In this document: positions 8,604-17,405 of the stretch, piece after piece
Position numbering within the stretch: position 1 is the first letter of the stretch
Layout: each line of letters begins with the position of its first letter
Source: Sulfurimonas sp. RIFOXYB12_FULL_35_9
Lineage (GTDB): Bacteria; Campylobacterota; Campylobacteria; Campylobacterales; Sulfurimonadaceae
Assembly (NCBI GenBank): GCA_001829715.1
Contig: MICC01000012.1
Location: 1-43,680, forward strand
Reading direction: 5' to 3'
DNA length: 43,680 nt
Made by a program: the position numbers and the translations under genes
Notes under the pieces: generated by a model
The model's database searches: none
Told to the model about the DNA's origin: nothing
Seen by the model: only the letters and a program-made list of their open reading frames with translations

Positions 8604-10019
8604 CTATTTTATATCTTTCAAAAACTCACACATTAAACGCACTCCGGCACCTGTTGCACCGTAAACATTGCAATCCCATGGTGTTTCGGTATAAGCGGTT
8701 CCGGCTATATCAAAGTGCATCCACTTGTTTTTATTCTCATCTTTTATAAATCTATCCAAAAACAGACCAGCCGTAATCGCTCCGCCGTAAGGTTTTGAAG
8801 CCGTGTTGCTTATATCGGCAATTTCACTCTTTAGAAGTTTTTTAAGGTATCTGTTAAACGGCAATGAGCTTATCATCTCTCCTGCGTCGCTTCCTGCTCT
8901 TCCTATATCATGTTTAAGCTTATGAGAGTGCCCCATTAAGCCTGTCGTATATTGACCGAGTGCAATCATACATGCACCCGTAAGCGTTGCAAAGTCAAAT
9001 ATGTAGTCTGCTTTAACTTTATCTTGCGCATAATCAAGAACATCGGCTAAAACCAAACGACCCTCTGCATCGGTGTTTCTTACTTCTATAGTAGTTTTGC
9101 TTCTTGAGACCAAAACATCATCAGGTTTATAAGCATTTCCGCCGACCATATTTTCAACCGCACCGATAAATGCGTGAACTTCGATGTCAAGCTTTAGTTC
9201 GCTTACCGCTTTTATGATTCCAAGAACTGCACATGCACCGGCTTTATCCATTTTCATGGTAACCATCGATGTTGCAGCTTTCAGGCTTAATCCCCCACTG
9301 TCATAAGTTAAACCTTTGCCTACCAGCGTTATTGTCTTTTTAGGATTTGTCGGTTTGTATGCCAAATGAATAAGCGTACTTCCGTGAACGGAGGCACGAC
9401 CGACTGCAAGCATCGCACCCATATTCTCTTTTGCCAAATCATCTTCTTGAAGTATTTTGCACTCTAAAGAGTTTTCATTTGCTAATTTTTGGGCTGCATG
9501 TGAGAGTGTTTGCGGGTTGATCTCTTGCGGTGCTCTGTTTACAATGTCGCGAGTGAAATTAGTAGCATCGGCTACGATAAGCGCTTCATTAAAAATTGAC
9601 TCTAAATTGCCAAAATCAATATCGTTTGATGCTAAAATAACCTCTTTAAATTCACTCTTTTTCGGCTCTGATTTATATTCGTTAAACTCATATCCGCCAA
9701 GAATAACACCCTTAACCAATGCCCCAATCGTTGATTTAGAGATTACTTCCATTTTTGCCGATGTAAAATTTGATGTCTTTAGTGTTTTCATAACACATGC
9801 ACACGCGCTTCTTAAATCATCACTTTTTTTACTATCAACTCCACAAAAAAGCAACCCTTTTTCATATAGAAAACATGTAGTGTCTTGTTCGGCTTTAAAC
9901 CCGGCTTTTTGTAAAATATCAACATGTTCATTCTCTGTAAGTTCATCTTTTTTTAGAAAAATAACCGTTACATCTGATGAAACTTCGTCTAATTCTTTAT
10001 TTAGTAATTTAATATTCAC
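8604..10019 (-). CDS. pepA: Leucyl aminopeptidase (M17 family)
   Basis: A 471-aa protein with the M17 arrangement: a variable N-terminal domain of about 160 residues and a conserved di-metal catalytic domain. The latter shows VGKGLTYDSGGLSLK (metal-binding Asp and catalytic Lys), MKMDKAGA, and the signature NTDAEGRL, whose Asp and Glu bind metal. The enzyme removes N-terminal residues from peptides in the cytosol; some relatives also bind DNA, which cannot be judged here. It starts at GTG with GGAG upstream, which fits better than any nearby ATG. It is the last gene of the folD-to-pepA run, 12 bp after trpB. Confidence 0.95.
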   Translation of the reverse strand: MNIKLLNKELDEVSSDVTVIFLKKDELTENEHVDILQKAGFKAEQDTTCFLYEKGLLFCGVDSKKSDDLRSACACVMKTLKTSNFTSAKMEVISKSTIGALVKGVILGGYEFNEYKSEPKKSEFKEVILASNDIDFGNLESIFNEALIVADATNFTRDIVNRAPQEINPQTLSHAAQKLANENSLECKILQEDDLAKENMGAMLAVGRASVHGSTLIHLAYKPTNPKKTITLVGKGLTYDSGGLSLKAATSMVTMKMDKAGACAVLGIIKAVSELKLDIEVHAFIGAVENMVGGNAYKPDDVLVSRSKTTIEVRNTDAEGRLVLADVLDYAQDKVKADYIFDFATLTGACMIALGQYTTGLMGHSHKLKHDIGRAGSDAGEMISSLPFNRYLKKLLKSEIADISNTASKPYGGAITAGLFLDRFIKDENKNKWMHFDIAGTAYTETPWDCNVYGATGAGVRLMCEFLKDIK

Positions 10020-10031
10020 TTTTTCTCCATT

Positions 10032-11231
10032 TTAATTGTCAAAATTTAAAATCTCTTTTGCCTGAATCATATCTTTGTCGCCTCTGCCTGAGATATTTAC
10101 AATAATAAGTTTATCTTTTATATTTGGCATTTTTTTAAGGTATGCCACTGCATGCGCACTCTCAAATGCAGGAATAATTCCCTCTTTTCGTGACAACCAT
10201 ACAAAAGCATCAAGTGCTTCTTGGTCTGTTGCATGGTCATAGCTTACGGATTTATTGTCATGATGAAAGGCATGCTCAGGTCCGATTCCCGGATAGTCAA
10301 GCCCTGCAGAGATGGAGTGAGCTTCTAGTATCTGACCGTCTTCGTCTTGAAGCAGGTAGCTCATCTGACCGTGCAGTACACCGGGGCGACCTTGATTTAG
10401 CGAACAGCCGTGTTCACCGGAGCCGATACCTTTTCCGCCTGCTTCTATACCGATACACTCAACCTCTTTATCTTCTAAAAAGTGCTGGAAAGTTCCGATG
10501 GCATTGCTTCCTCCGCCGATACATGCAATAACATGATCCGGCAAACGACCCTCTTTTTCAAGTATTTGTGCTCTTGCTTCGTACCCTATAATCGCTTGAA
10601 AATCTCTTACCATCATTGGGTATGGATGAGGACCTGCAACAGTTCCGATAATGTAAAAGGTATCTCTTGCATTTGTAACCCAGTGGCGAATTGCGTCATT
10701 CATAGCATCTTTTAGCGTTTTACTTCCGCTCTCAACGGAGTTTACTTTTGCACCGAGGAGCTTCATGCGAAAAACATTCAGCTCTTGTCTTGTCACATCT
10801 TTTGCACCCATAAATATTTCACACTCTAAGCCCAAAAGAGCACAAATCGTTGCAGTTGCAACACCATGTTGACCTGCACCTGTTTCTGCTATGATTTTTT
10901 TGTATCCAAGTCTCTTTGCCATAAGCCCTTGAGCAATAACATTGTTGACTTTATGTGCACCCGTATGGTTTAAATCTTCTCTTTTTAAGTAGATTTTTGC
11001 GCCAAGCTCATCTGAAATGTTTTTAGCATAGTAGAGCGGAGAAGGGCGACCGACATAATCTTTTAGATAGTAGTCAACCTCTGTCCAAAAATCTCTGTCA
11101 AAGCGAATACTGTTATACTCCTCTTCGAGTTTTAAAAGTGCAGGCATCAATGTTTCAGGAACATATCTACCACCGAATATACCAAAATGTCCATGTTTTG
11201 GATCAAATTTTGAAGGAGAAGGAATATACAT
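10032..11231 (-). CDS. trpB: Tryptophan synthase beta subunit
   Basis: A 399-aa PLP enzyme that condenses indole with serine to give tryptophan. The N-terminus has [19 protein letters not shown], and the PLP-binding lysine is Lys94 in [11 protein letters not shown]. The phosphate-binding loop GGGSNAIG and the [12 protein letters not shown] segment GIGPEHAF are present. These features match the canonical TrpB1 group, which works with TrpA. No trpA or other trp gene is adjacent; instead it lies between apt and pepA, so the trp genes are dispersed in this genome. The ATG overlaps the apt TAA as TAATG, with GAGG upstream. Confidence 0.96.
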   Translation of the reverse strand: MYIPSPSKFDPKHGHFGIFGGRYVPETLMPALLKLEEEYNSIRFDRDFWTEVDYYLKDYVGRPSPLYYAKNISDELGAKIYLKREDLNHTGAHKVNNVIAQGLMAKRLGYKKIIAETGAGQHGVATATICALLGLECEIFMGAKDVTRQELNVFRMKLLGAKVNSVESGSKTLKDAMNDAIRHWVTNARDTFYIIGTVAGPHPYPMMVRDFQAIIGYEARAQILEKEGRLPDHVIACIGGGSNAIGTFQHFLEDKEVECIGIEAGGKGIGSGEHGCSLNQGRPGVLHGQMSYLLQDEDGQILEAHSISAGLDYPGIGPEHAFHHDNKSVSYDHATDQEALDAFVWLSRKEGIIPAFESAHAVAYLKKMPNIKDKLIIVNISGRGDKDMIQAKEILNFDN

Positions 11232-11779
11232 TAGTTTACCTCGATTAATGAGTAGACATTTGTCGTCTCTTTTAAATTTTTTTGTCCGTCTAAAAAGTTA
11301 AGACACACGATAAAACAAGCCTCCACACATGAAGCGCCTGCTTGCTTGATAAGTCTTGCGGCTGCATTTGCAGTTCCGCCTGTAGCGATTAAATCATCTA
11401 TGAGAAGCACTCTTGCATTTTGAGTCTTGCTAAAAGCATCTATGTGAATCTCTATCTCGTCTATACCGTACTCAAGTGAATATTTCTCACTGATTGTGGT
11501 GTATGGCAACTTTCCTTTTTTACGAATCGGAACAAATCCGATCCCAAGCATCTGTGCGAGTGCTCCTCCGAAAATAAAACCTCTGGCATCAATACCCGCA
11601 ATATAATTTAAGTTGTACTCTTTATATTTTTGATAAAGGTGATTCATAAGCACACCATAAGCCTCCGCATCATTAAGAAGAGTAGTGATATCTTTAAATA
11701 CAATACCCGGTTTGGGAAAATCTTTTACGTCTCGTATGGAATTTTCTATGATTTTTCTCTCTGTATTGCTAAGTGTCAT
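11231..11779 (-). CDS. apt: Adenine phosphoribosyltransferase
   Basis: A protein of 182 aa from the preferred start. It carries the PRPP-binding loop [14 protein letters not shown] and the typical [15 protein letters not shown] and [11 protein letters not shown] segments. It salvages adenine to AMP. An alternative ATG at 11788 would add three residues, but AAGG there abuts the codon, while AAGGATGAG is correctly spaced for the ATG at 11779; I therefore choose 11779. It follows a coiled-coil protein gene closely and overlaps trpB by one base, inside the folD-to-pepA run. Confidence 0.95.
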   Translation of the reverse strand: MTLSNTERKIIENSIRDVKDFPKPGIVFKDITTLLNDAEAYGVLMNHLYQKYKEYNLNYIAGIDARGFIFGGALAQMLGIGFVPIRKKGKLPYTTISEKYSLEYGIDEIEIHIDAFSKTQNARVLLIDDLIATGGTANAAARLIKQAGASCVEACFIVCLNFLDGQKNLKETTNVYSLIEVN

Positions 11780-11790
11780 AATTCTCATCC

Positions 11791-12123
11791 TTATATAAGA
11801 GCGTCAATTCGACCCTCTAATGCTTTGATTTTATTATTTAAACGATCTGTTTCTTGTCTATGTTTCGTATTTCTCTGCTTGAGCGCTTTGAGCTCATTTC
11901 TTAATTTATTAAGTTCGTCACTCAAGATATCAACGTTTCCGAGTGCTCTTTGAAGTTGAATTTGATATTTTCTTATAAGTATCTCTGCCTCTTGAAGGGT
12001 TAATTTCATCAAGTCATTGCTTCTTTGTTCTTTGTTTGTGATGCTTTTAAAGTAAAACATCTTAACAAACAGATAAACAGATAAGATAGAGAGTGTTGTT
12101 AAAAGTGACCATTCCCAAAACAT
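11791..12123 (-). CDS. Membrane-anchored coiled-coil protein of unknown function
   Basis: A 110-aa protein that I do not recognise as a named family. It has an N-terminal hydrophobic segment ([21 protein letters not shown]) followed by a highly charged helical stretch at about 30-110, rich in Leu, Lys, Glu and Gln with heptad-like spacing (for example [18 protein letters not shown]). This suggests an inner-membrane anchor with a cytoplasmic coiled coil. A good AAGGA site precedes the ATG. It lies between rpiB and apt in the same run. Similar small anchored coiled coils occur widely, so function cannot be inferred. Confidence 0.75.
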   Translation of the reverse strand: MFWEWSLLTTLSILSVYLFVKMFYFKSITNKEQRSNDLMKLTLQEAEILIRKYQIQLQRALGNVDILSDELNKLRNELKALKQRNTKHRQETDRLNNKIKALEGRIDALI

Positions 12124-12173
12124 AACTTTTCCTTTTTATAAATTATAACTCTTCTGACTCGTTTGCGTACATA

Positions 12174-12608
12174 TTAATAAATTGCTTCTATTTTTGCTAC
12201 GCGTCCCATGTGGCGTCCACCTTCAAAAGTACCGGCACACCAAGCATCTAAGATAGATTCCGCAACACCTTTTCCTATGATTCTCTCTCCAAAGCAGAGT
12301 ACATTTGCATCGTTATGTCCACGGGCAACAACCGCTGTGTAGGCATCATGGCAAAGAGCCGCACGAATTCCGGAGTGGCGGTTTGCTGCCATGCTCATGC
12401 CGATTCCTGAGCCGCAAATAAGGATACCTTGCGAACTCTTATCTGCCAAAACCGCTTCACAAACTTTTATGGCATAGTCAGGATAGTCAACTCTATCTTT
12501 TGAAAAAGGTCCAAGATCTATGACTTCATGACCTTTTTCTTTCAATAATTCAACCGTATAATCCTTAAGATCTATTCCGGCATGGTCTGTTGCAATATAA
12601 AATTTCAT
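12174..12608 (-). CDS. rpiB: Ribose-5-phosphate isomerase B
   Basis: A 144-aa RpiB/LacA/LacB-type sugar-phosphate isomerase. It starts FYIATDHAGIDLK, has the catalytic Cys65 in GILICGSGIGMSMAANR, and the phosphate/substrate histidine segment ARGHNDANVLCFGER. It interconverts ribose 5-phosphate and ribulose 5-phosphate in the non-oxidative pentose phosphate pathway, supplying PRPP for the apt and trp steps. AAGGA is well placed before the ATG. Upstream is the M50 protease gene (12-bp gap), and downstream the coiled-coil gene. Confidence 0.95.
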   Translation of the reverse strand: MKFYIATDHAGIDLKDYTVELLKEKGHEVIDLGPFSKDRVDYPDYAIKVCEAVLADKSSQGILICGSGIGMSMAANRHSGIRAALCHDAYTAVVARGHNDANVLCFGERIIGKGVAESILDAWCAGTFEGGRHMGRVAKIEAIY

Positions 12609-12620
12609 TTTTTTCCTTTT

Positions 12621-13304
12621 TTATGAGATTAGCAGATTTAAAATTGTCTGTACAGGCAAAAGCAGCAGATAGTTTTTTAAAGGCGTCATCAAAATAATTA
12701 AAACCACAATAATTCCGTATCTCTCGTATCTATCAAAAAATTCAGCAACGGAGTTGATGTTATACTTTAGAGAGAGATGTACAAGAAAGTGCGCACCGTC
12801 AAACTGAGGAATCGGTAGCAGGTTGAAAACACCCAAAACGACATTGATGATAAGAAGTTGAAATATCAAAAGATATGTAAAAATATAGATTAAACCGTCA
12901 TCCGTATTTGGCTGACTCATGTAGACTATGGCAATAGAAGCAAATGCGGCTAGAGTAAAGTTATATACAATTCCGGCTAAATCAACCTGCATTGCACCGT
13001 TATAGCCTGCGTTTCTAGCGACTGTTCCCATGTTGATAGGTACGGGTTTTGCCCAACCGAATAAAAATCCGCTATCAGCACCCATAAGCATAGGCAAAAA
13101 ATAGGTAGCAGCAGGAACTAAAATAGTACCTACCAAATCCACATGCGAGATAGGATTTATAGTTAATCTCCCTGCATTCTTAGCCGTAGTGTCACCGTAC
13201 ATGTAGGCAACCCAGCCATGCATTATCTCATGTCCTATGATGGCTATTGCCAATGCAAGAACTGCAGCTAAAATTTTTAGTAAATCAATAGATTCCATGA
13301 TCAT
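12621..13304 (-). CDS. Site-2 protease family (M50) integral membrane metalloprotease
   Basis: A 227-aa polytopic protein. The first helix carries HEIMH (His25, Glu26, His29), the HExxH zinc site, and the third ligand lies in NLLPIPQFDG, the NxxPxPxxDG motif of M50 proteases. It lacks a PDZ domain, so it is not RseP but belongs to the small SREBP-cleaving-like group often called YwhC-type. Substrates are unknown. Its start lies inside the end of lepB (20-bp overlap), so the two are translated from one message; the link to signal peptidase may be organisational only. An alternative ATG lies two codons further in. Confidence 0.88.
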   Translation of the reverse strand: MIMESIDLLKILAAVLALAIAIIGHEIMHGWVAYMYGDTTAKNAGRLTINPISHVDLVGTILVPAATYFLPMLMGADSGFLFGWAKPVPINMGTVARNAGYNGAMQVDLAGIVYNFTLAAFASIAIVYMSQPNTDDGLIYIFTYLLIFQLLIINVVLGVFNLLPIPQFDGAHFLVHLSLKYNINSVAEFFDRYERYGIIVVLIILMTPLKNYLLLLPVQTILNLLIS

Positions 13305-14094
13305 CTTTATCTGTCATTAATCTCTCTGCTATAGCTTTATCCAGATAAGCAGGCATCTCAAGATCAGTCGGTGTTTTACCGATTCTATCCCATCTGATTT
13401 CCCAATTGTCGTTTATGCTAAAATATATAAACCACGGTGTTCCCTCAATATTTTCATAAGGAACAGCACCCCAAAAACGGCTATCATTTGAATGATCACG
13501 ATTGTCACCCATCATAAAGTAGTTATCTTTGTCAACTTTAATCGGAGCAAAATTAAATATCGGCATAGGATATTGACCGTTATCTATAATTTTATTGTCA
13601 TGGTGGATTCCAGGATGCTCTTTCATGTATGGATTTTTCACCCAAAGTTTTCCTGCAAAAACTACAAGATCCTTTTCATTAAAGTTCTTTTTAATCCACT
13701 CATCACCTTCATTATGGTGAAGATAGAGATCTTTATCAAGGACAAAAAGCTCATCGTTCGGAAGTGCCACACATCTTTTTACAAAGTGCTGTTTTGTGTT
13801 ACCGGGATATCTAAAAATAACGATATCGCCTCTCTTTGGTCTATCTCCGTCCATCAGGCGAAGGCTGTCACTCCACGGCATAATCGAAGTTTCCAAAAAC
13901 GGGAGATGCGGCATAGGAATACCGTATGCAAATTTTTTGGCAAAAAGATGATCTCCGATAAGCAGAGAATCTTTCATCGAACCGCTTGGAATTCTAAAAG
14001 CCTGAGCCACAAAAAATATAACAAAAAGAACTATGATTACAGTTCCCGTCCAAGAGTTAGAAAACTTATAAGCTTTATGTAGAATTTTTTTCAT
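13285..14094 (-). CDS. lepB: Signal peptidase I
   Basis: A 269-aa protein with one N-terminal membrane helix (about residues 17-31) and the S26 catalytic pair: Ser39 in RIPSGSMKDSL and Lys106 in HFVKRCVALP. Conserved RGDIVIF, and MGDNRDHSNDSRFWG near residue 196, complete the catalytic core. It cleaves signal peptides from exported preproteins at the outer face of the inner membrane. The ATG lies immediately after the folD stop, with no spacer, and its 3' end overlaps the M50 gene, so the three form a coupled set. Confidence 0.96.
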   Translation of the reverse strand: MKKILHKAYKFSNSWTGTVIIVLFVIFFVAQAFRIPSGSMKDSLLIGDHLFAKKFAYGIPMPHLPFLETSIMPWSDSLRLMDGDRPKRGDIVIFRYPGNTKQHFVKRCVALPNDELFVLDKDLYLHHNEGDEWIKKNFNEKDLVVFAGKLWVKNPYMKEHPGIHHDNKIIDNGQYPMPIFNFAPIKVDKDNYFMMGDNRDHSNDSRFWGAVPYENIEGTPWFIYFSINDNWEIRWDRIGKTPTDLEMPAYLDKAIAERLMTDKDDHGIY

Positions 14095-14952
14095 TTACTC
14101 TCTTTCGTTTGCATGGGCTTTTGTTGCTTTAAGTGTATTGCTAAGCAGCATAGAGATTGTCATAGGTCCTACGCCACCCGGAACAGGAGTTATATATGAA
14201 CATTTTTTGCTTACTTTTTCAAAATCTACATCGCCTACAAGCTTACCGTCATTTGCACGACTAATACCTATGTCAACTATAATTACACCATCTTTAACCA
14301 TATCTTCTTTGATTAGATTAATAACACCCACTCCTACAAAAATCATGTCAGCGTTTAAAGTATGTTTTTTCAAATCATCCGTAAAAATATGGCAGATTTC
14401 AACCGTGGCATTTGCATTTAAAAGCAGAGCCGCCATAGGTTTTCCGACAATATTAGATGCGCCTACGACTACACAGTTTTTGCCTTTTGGGTCTATGTTA
14501 TACTCTTTTAAAAGTTCCATAACTCCAAGCGGAGTACATGGAACAAAACCATCAAGTCCCGTCGATAGTCTTCCGACATTGTATGGATGAAAACCATCTA
14601 CATCTTTGCTCGGGTCTACAAGTTCAAGTATCTTTGTAGTATCTATTTGGCTAGGAAGCGGAAGCTGAATTAAAATCCCGTCAATATTAGGATTATTGTT
14701 CATCATTTTGATTGTATTTTCGATTGCATCTTGAGAGATATCCTGCGGCATTTCATGTGTTACTGAGTAAAATCCAACTCTGTCACACGCTTTTTTCTTC
14801 ATATTTACATAAGCCGCACTTGCCGGATCTTGACCGACCAAAACCACTGCAAGCCCCGGGACTAAACCTGTTTTGTTTTTTAGATTTTTTACTTCATTTG
14901 CTACATCTGCTTCTATTTTTAAAGAGAGTGCCTTACCGTCAAGAAGTTGCAT
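14095..14952 (-). CDS. folD: Bifunctional methylenetetrahydrofolate dehydrogenase/cyclohydrolase FolD
   Basis: A 285-aa enzyme that interconverts 5,10-methylene- and 10-formyl-tetrahydrofolate using NADP. The active-site Tyr49 and Lys53 lie in YVNMKKKACDRVGF; GILIQLPLP, DVDGFHPYNVGRL, VVVGASNIVGKPMA and the C-terminal PVPGGVGPMT are the expected folate and nucleotide segments. It is the first gene of the minus-strand run that continues through lepB to pepA. A GAGG site and a TATAAT box (14981-14986) precede it. It supplies one-carbon units used in the purine and methionine steps also encoded in this window (purU, metE). Confidence 0.97.
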   Translation of the reverse strand: MQLLDGKALSLKIEADVANEVKNLKNKTGLVPGLAVVLVGQDPASAAYVNMKKKACDRVGFYSVTHEMPQDISQDAIENTIKMMNNNPNIDGILIQLPLPSQIDTTKILELVDPSKDVDGFHPYNVGRLSTGLDGFVPCTPLGVMELLKEYNIDPKGKNCVVVGASNIVGKPMAALLLNANATVEICHIFTDDLKKHTLNADMIFVGVGVINLIKEDMVKDGVIIVDIGISRANDGKLVGDVDFEKVSKKCSYITPVPGGVGPMTISMLLSNTLKATKAHANERE

Positions 14953-14980
14953 TTAAACCTCATAATATTATTTTTTTGTT

Positions 14981-14986
14981 ATTATA
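14981..14986 (-). promoter_or_regulatory. Sigma-70 -10 box for folD run
   Basis: A TATAAT on the minus strand lies 28 bp upstream of the folD ATG. It probably drives the eight-gene folD-lepB-M50-rpiB-coil-apt-trpB-pepA run. No clear -35 is visible, which is usual in Campylobacterota. Confidence 0.5.
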
Positions 14987-15133
14987 CCTTTATATATTTA
15001 AACTTTTTTCAAAGCAAGTTTATGAAAGAAATTTTCTGCCTTTGTAGAATGCAAACTTTAGTGCCATAGCGGCTAGCGTAACAAATTTGGACTTTGTTCA
15101 AATTATGTCAAAAACAAAAAGGGAAAACGCTTT

Positions 15134-15484
15134 ATGAGAGATATATTGTTACTGTTACTCCCTTTTTCTCTCTTTGCCCAAACCAGTTTTATCACCCCTA
15201 TGGAGTATGCTTCATCACTCTATAAAAATCCAAGAGGAATAGGGTGCCAAAACTGTCACGGTGACTCCGGAGAGGGAAGAGTCGTAGCTAGATACGAGGA
15301 TAAAAAAGAGAAAAAAAGTTTTGTCGGTCCAGAGATAAACAGTATGGATTTTAATAACTTTTTCACAGCACTCAATGTAAGAAAAAATGGAATGCCGAGA
15401 TACTTTTTAACACACAAAGAGATTCAAGCGCTCTACTTTTACGTGCAAGAGAAAAAGAAAGAAAAAAATTCAAATGTTAAATAA
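15134..15484 (+). CDS. Small secreted monoheme c-type cytochrome
   Basis: A 116-aa protein with a short signal peptide (RDILLLLLPFSLFAQ) and a single heme-binding CQNCH (Cys38 to His42) followed by GDSGEG, as in small class I cytochromes c. Met85 or so in RKNGMPRYF is the likely distal ligand. It should be periplasmic and carry electrons; the partner is unknown. Its last 11 bp overlap the start of a CitE-like gene, an unusual pairing. The preceding 181 bp hold the folD promoter and no ORF that I can support. Confidence 0.85.
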   Translation: MRDILLLLLPFSLFAQTSFITPMEYASSLYKNPRGIGCQNCHGDSGEGRVVARYEDKKEKKSFVGPEINSMDFNNFFTALNVRKNGMPRYFLTHKEIQALYFYVQEKKKEKNSNVK

Positions 15485-16412
15485 TTTACAAGAGATAAAA
15501 AATGCTTACGAAGAGAGGGATTTGGTTGCACTTGATGCACTTGCAATTCCCACATATAGAGTAATAAACAAAAGAGAAGATTTCAGATCGGCATTGATGC
15601 TCTCATGTAACAAGATAGAGCATTTAGCAAAGATTGAAACCATTGAAGCCGACTGCATTATTTTAAATCTTGAAGACGGAGTAAGCAAAGAGGATAAGCC
15701 ATTTGCACTTGTTTTATGTGCCATATTTTTATCTCGTCATAAGAGATGTGATAAAAAACTAGTCGTTCGAGTAAATGCACTCAATGAAGGCGGATATGAG
15801 GAGATTACATACCTAAATCAGTTTATGCCCGATGCTATCAGGATCCCAAAAATTCAAAATGCAATAGAAGTAAAATCAGTTTATGAGCTTTTAAACAAAG
15901 ATACCGACTTGCACCTTTCCATAGAAACAAGCGGAGCATGGAAAAATTTATCATCACTTAAAATTGATAAAAAAGTCACTACGTTTTATCTAGGTATTTT
16001 AGATCTTTTTGCAGACATGAAGCTTCCACAGAGCTTGATTAATGTGGATAATCCTACAGTTTTATATATCTTGTCGCACTTTTTAGTTACATGTAAAAGC
16101 ATCGGTGTAAAACCTGTCTCTTTTGTATATCAAGAGTTTAAAAACCTAGATATGTTTGAGAAGTGGATATCTCTGGAAAAGGCAATTGGGTATGATGCAA
16201 AAGGGTGCATCTCTCCAACACAGGCAAAACTAGTAAATGAAAAATTTGCCGATGAAGAAAGAGAGATTAAGAGAGCAAAAAATATAATCAAGCTCTTTGA
16301 ACTAAACAAAGAGCTTGGCGTTACCGGTTTTGAAGACGAAGAGTTCGGATTTGTAGATGAGCCTGTTTATAAAGGGGCTTTGGTACTGTTGGAGAGAAAT
16401 ATGTCTAAATAA
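15474..16412 (+). CDS. HpcH/HpaI aldolase / citrate lyase beta-subunit (CitE)-like protein
   Basis: A 312-aa TIM-barrel protein of the CitE/malyl-CoA lyase superfamily. The recognisable segments are an RSALMLSCN-like start, the metal-site segment CIILNLEDGV near residue 65, KLVVRVNAL, the conserved Glu in LSIETSGAW, YLGILDLFADM with the metal-binding Asp, and GCISPTQ near the C-terminus. Such enzymes cleave or form C-C bonds of acyl-CoA or 2-oxo acids. No citrate lyase alpha or gamma gene is next to it, so it is probably not part of a citrate lyase complex; a malyl-CoA/citramalyl-CoA lyase-like role is equally possible. It overlaps the cytochrome gene by 11 bp and converges on the TonB-like gene. 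Confidence 0.82.
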   Translation: MLNNLQEIKNAYEERDLVALDALAIPTYRVINKREDFRSALMLSCNKIEHLAKIETIEADCIILNLEDGVSKEDKPFALVLCAIFLSRHKRCDKKLVVRVNALNEGGYEEITYLNQFMPDAIRIPKIQNAIEVKSVYELLNKDTDLHLSIETSGAWKNLSSLKIDKKVTTFYLGILDLFADMKLPQSLINVDNPTVLYILSHFLVTCKSIGVKPVSFVYQEFKNLDMFEKWISLEKAIGYDAKGCISPTQAKLVNEKFADEEREIKRAKNIIKLFELNKELGVTGFEDEEFGFVDEPVYKGALVLLERNMSK

Positions 16413-16419
16413 CTCTGTT

Positions 16420-17304
16420 TTAGTGTCTTGCTAAATTATAAAAAACATTATATCTAATCAATATCTTTTCACTCGGTCTCGGGTATCTGCTGTATGCATA
16501 CTCAATCGTCTCTTTTGTAGTATCGTCAAGTACGTAATATCCACTATTTTTAAGAAATTTAAAGTCCGTCATGTCTCCGTTTGGATGAAGATAAAACTCT
16601 ACAATATTTGTTCTGTTTACATTTATATCTTTTGTGAGATTGACTTGTGCAACTCTGTTTAAAACCTCTTGCGTAATTCTTCTCATAATCTCTTGATTAT
16701 CAAGCAGATATTTTTGCTGACCAGGTGTAAACTTGCCGAATTCATCTCCGTAAAGCTCTTTTAAATCAGAATTTATGCTGCTGCCGCTTTTTTGCTTACT
16801 CTCCTCTTTCTTAGCATCTTGTTCCGATTTATCCTCATACATCCAATCAAGAGCATCACTTTTGCTTTTTTTCTCCTCTTGCGGTAATTTTATATAAGGT
16901 TCTTTAGGCGGAAGCGGTTCTATTTTAGGCTGAGGCGTTACCTTTGAAGACTCTGCCTTTTGTTTTTCAATATTAATAGGCGGCTTATCCACGCTCATCT
17001 GCTGTTTAATCTTTTTAGGTTCATAGTTTATATGTGGCTGCTTAAGAGGTTCGGCAATTTTAGTAAGTTGACTTCCCTTAGGCATAGGAGGAGCGACTTC
17101 CGATGGCTTTTGCATAACATCTTCTATGTCTTTAAGAGGTTCGACTTTTTTTGGCATCTCTTTGAGCGAAACCTTGATTTTATTCTCTTTTGGTTTTTGT
17201 TCTTCTTTGATTTGAGGCATCATTATTCCTAGAAGCCAGAACAAAAGCAATAATAAAAAGTGGATTAAAAGGGCGACAAAGAGTGCAAAATATGAACGGT
17301 TCAA
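16420..17304 (-). CDS. TonB/TolA-like energy-transducing protein
   Basis: About 294 aa from the chosen TTG at 17304. One N-terminal membrane helix (ALFVALLIHFLLLLLFWLLG) is followed by a long Pro/Lys/Glu-rich periplasmic spacer (about residues 30-190) and a C-terminal domain of about 95 residues with YLHPNGDMTDFKFLKNSGY, resembling TonB-C. Such proteins couple the proton-motive force, through ExbB/ExbD or TolQ/TolR, to outer-membrane processes; those partners are not in the window. The frame is open further to a TTG at 17346, but that codon sits just upstream of a TATAAT box (17341 to 17336), so the longer start would not be transcribed from it. GGAA precedes the 17304 TTG. Confidence 0.8.
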   Translation of the reverse strand: MNRSYFALFVALLIHFLLLLLFWLLGIMMPQIKEEQKPKENKIKVSLKEMPKKVEPLKDIEDVMQKPSEVAPPMPKGSQLTKIAEPLKQPHINYEPKKIKQQMSVDKPPINIEKQKAESSKVTPQPKIEPLPPKEPYIKLPQEEKKSKSDALDWMYEDKSEQDAKKEESKQKSGSSINSDLKELYGDEFGKFTPGQQKYLLDNQEIMRRITQEVLNRVAQVNLTKDINVNRTNIVEFYLHPNGDMTDFKFLKNSGYYVLDDTTKETIEYAYSRYPRPSEKILIRYNVFYNLARH

Positions 17305-17335
17305 ACTATTCCATGTGGTTATAAAATTTCCGGCA

Positions 17336-17341
17336 ATTATA
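17336..17341 (-). promoter_or_regulatory. -10 box for the TonB-like gene
   Basis: A perfect TATAAT on the minus strand, about 32 bp upstream of the TTG chosen at 17304. It forms a divergent pair with the hemL -10 box about 30 bp away. Its position is an argument for the shorter TonB-like start. Confidence 0.5.
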
Positions 17342-17367
17342 ACCAATATAGATTAATAGTTATTAGC

Positions 17368-17373
17368 TATAAT
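17368..17373 (+). promoter_or_regulatory. -10 box for hemL
   Basis: A perfect TATAAT on the plus strand, 32 bp upstream of the hemL TTG start and preceding an AAGG ribosome-binding site at 17395-17398. Confidence 0.5.
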
Positions 17374-17405
17374 TACAAAATTAAACATAACTATAAGGTA
17401 AAAAA

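Noticed and set aside
10190..10715. Plus-strand frames inside trpB
   Set aside because: Shadows of the trpB coding strand with no ribosome-binding site or recognised domain.
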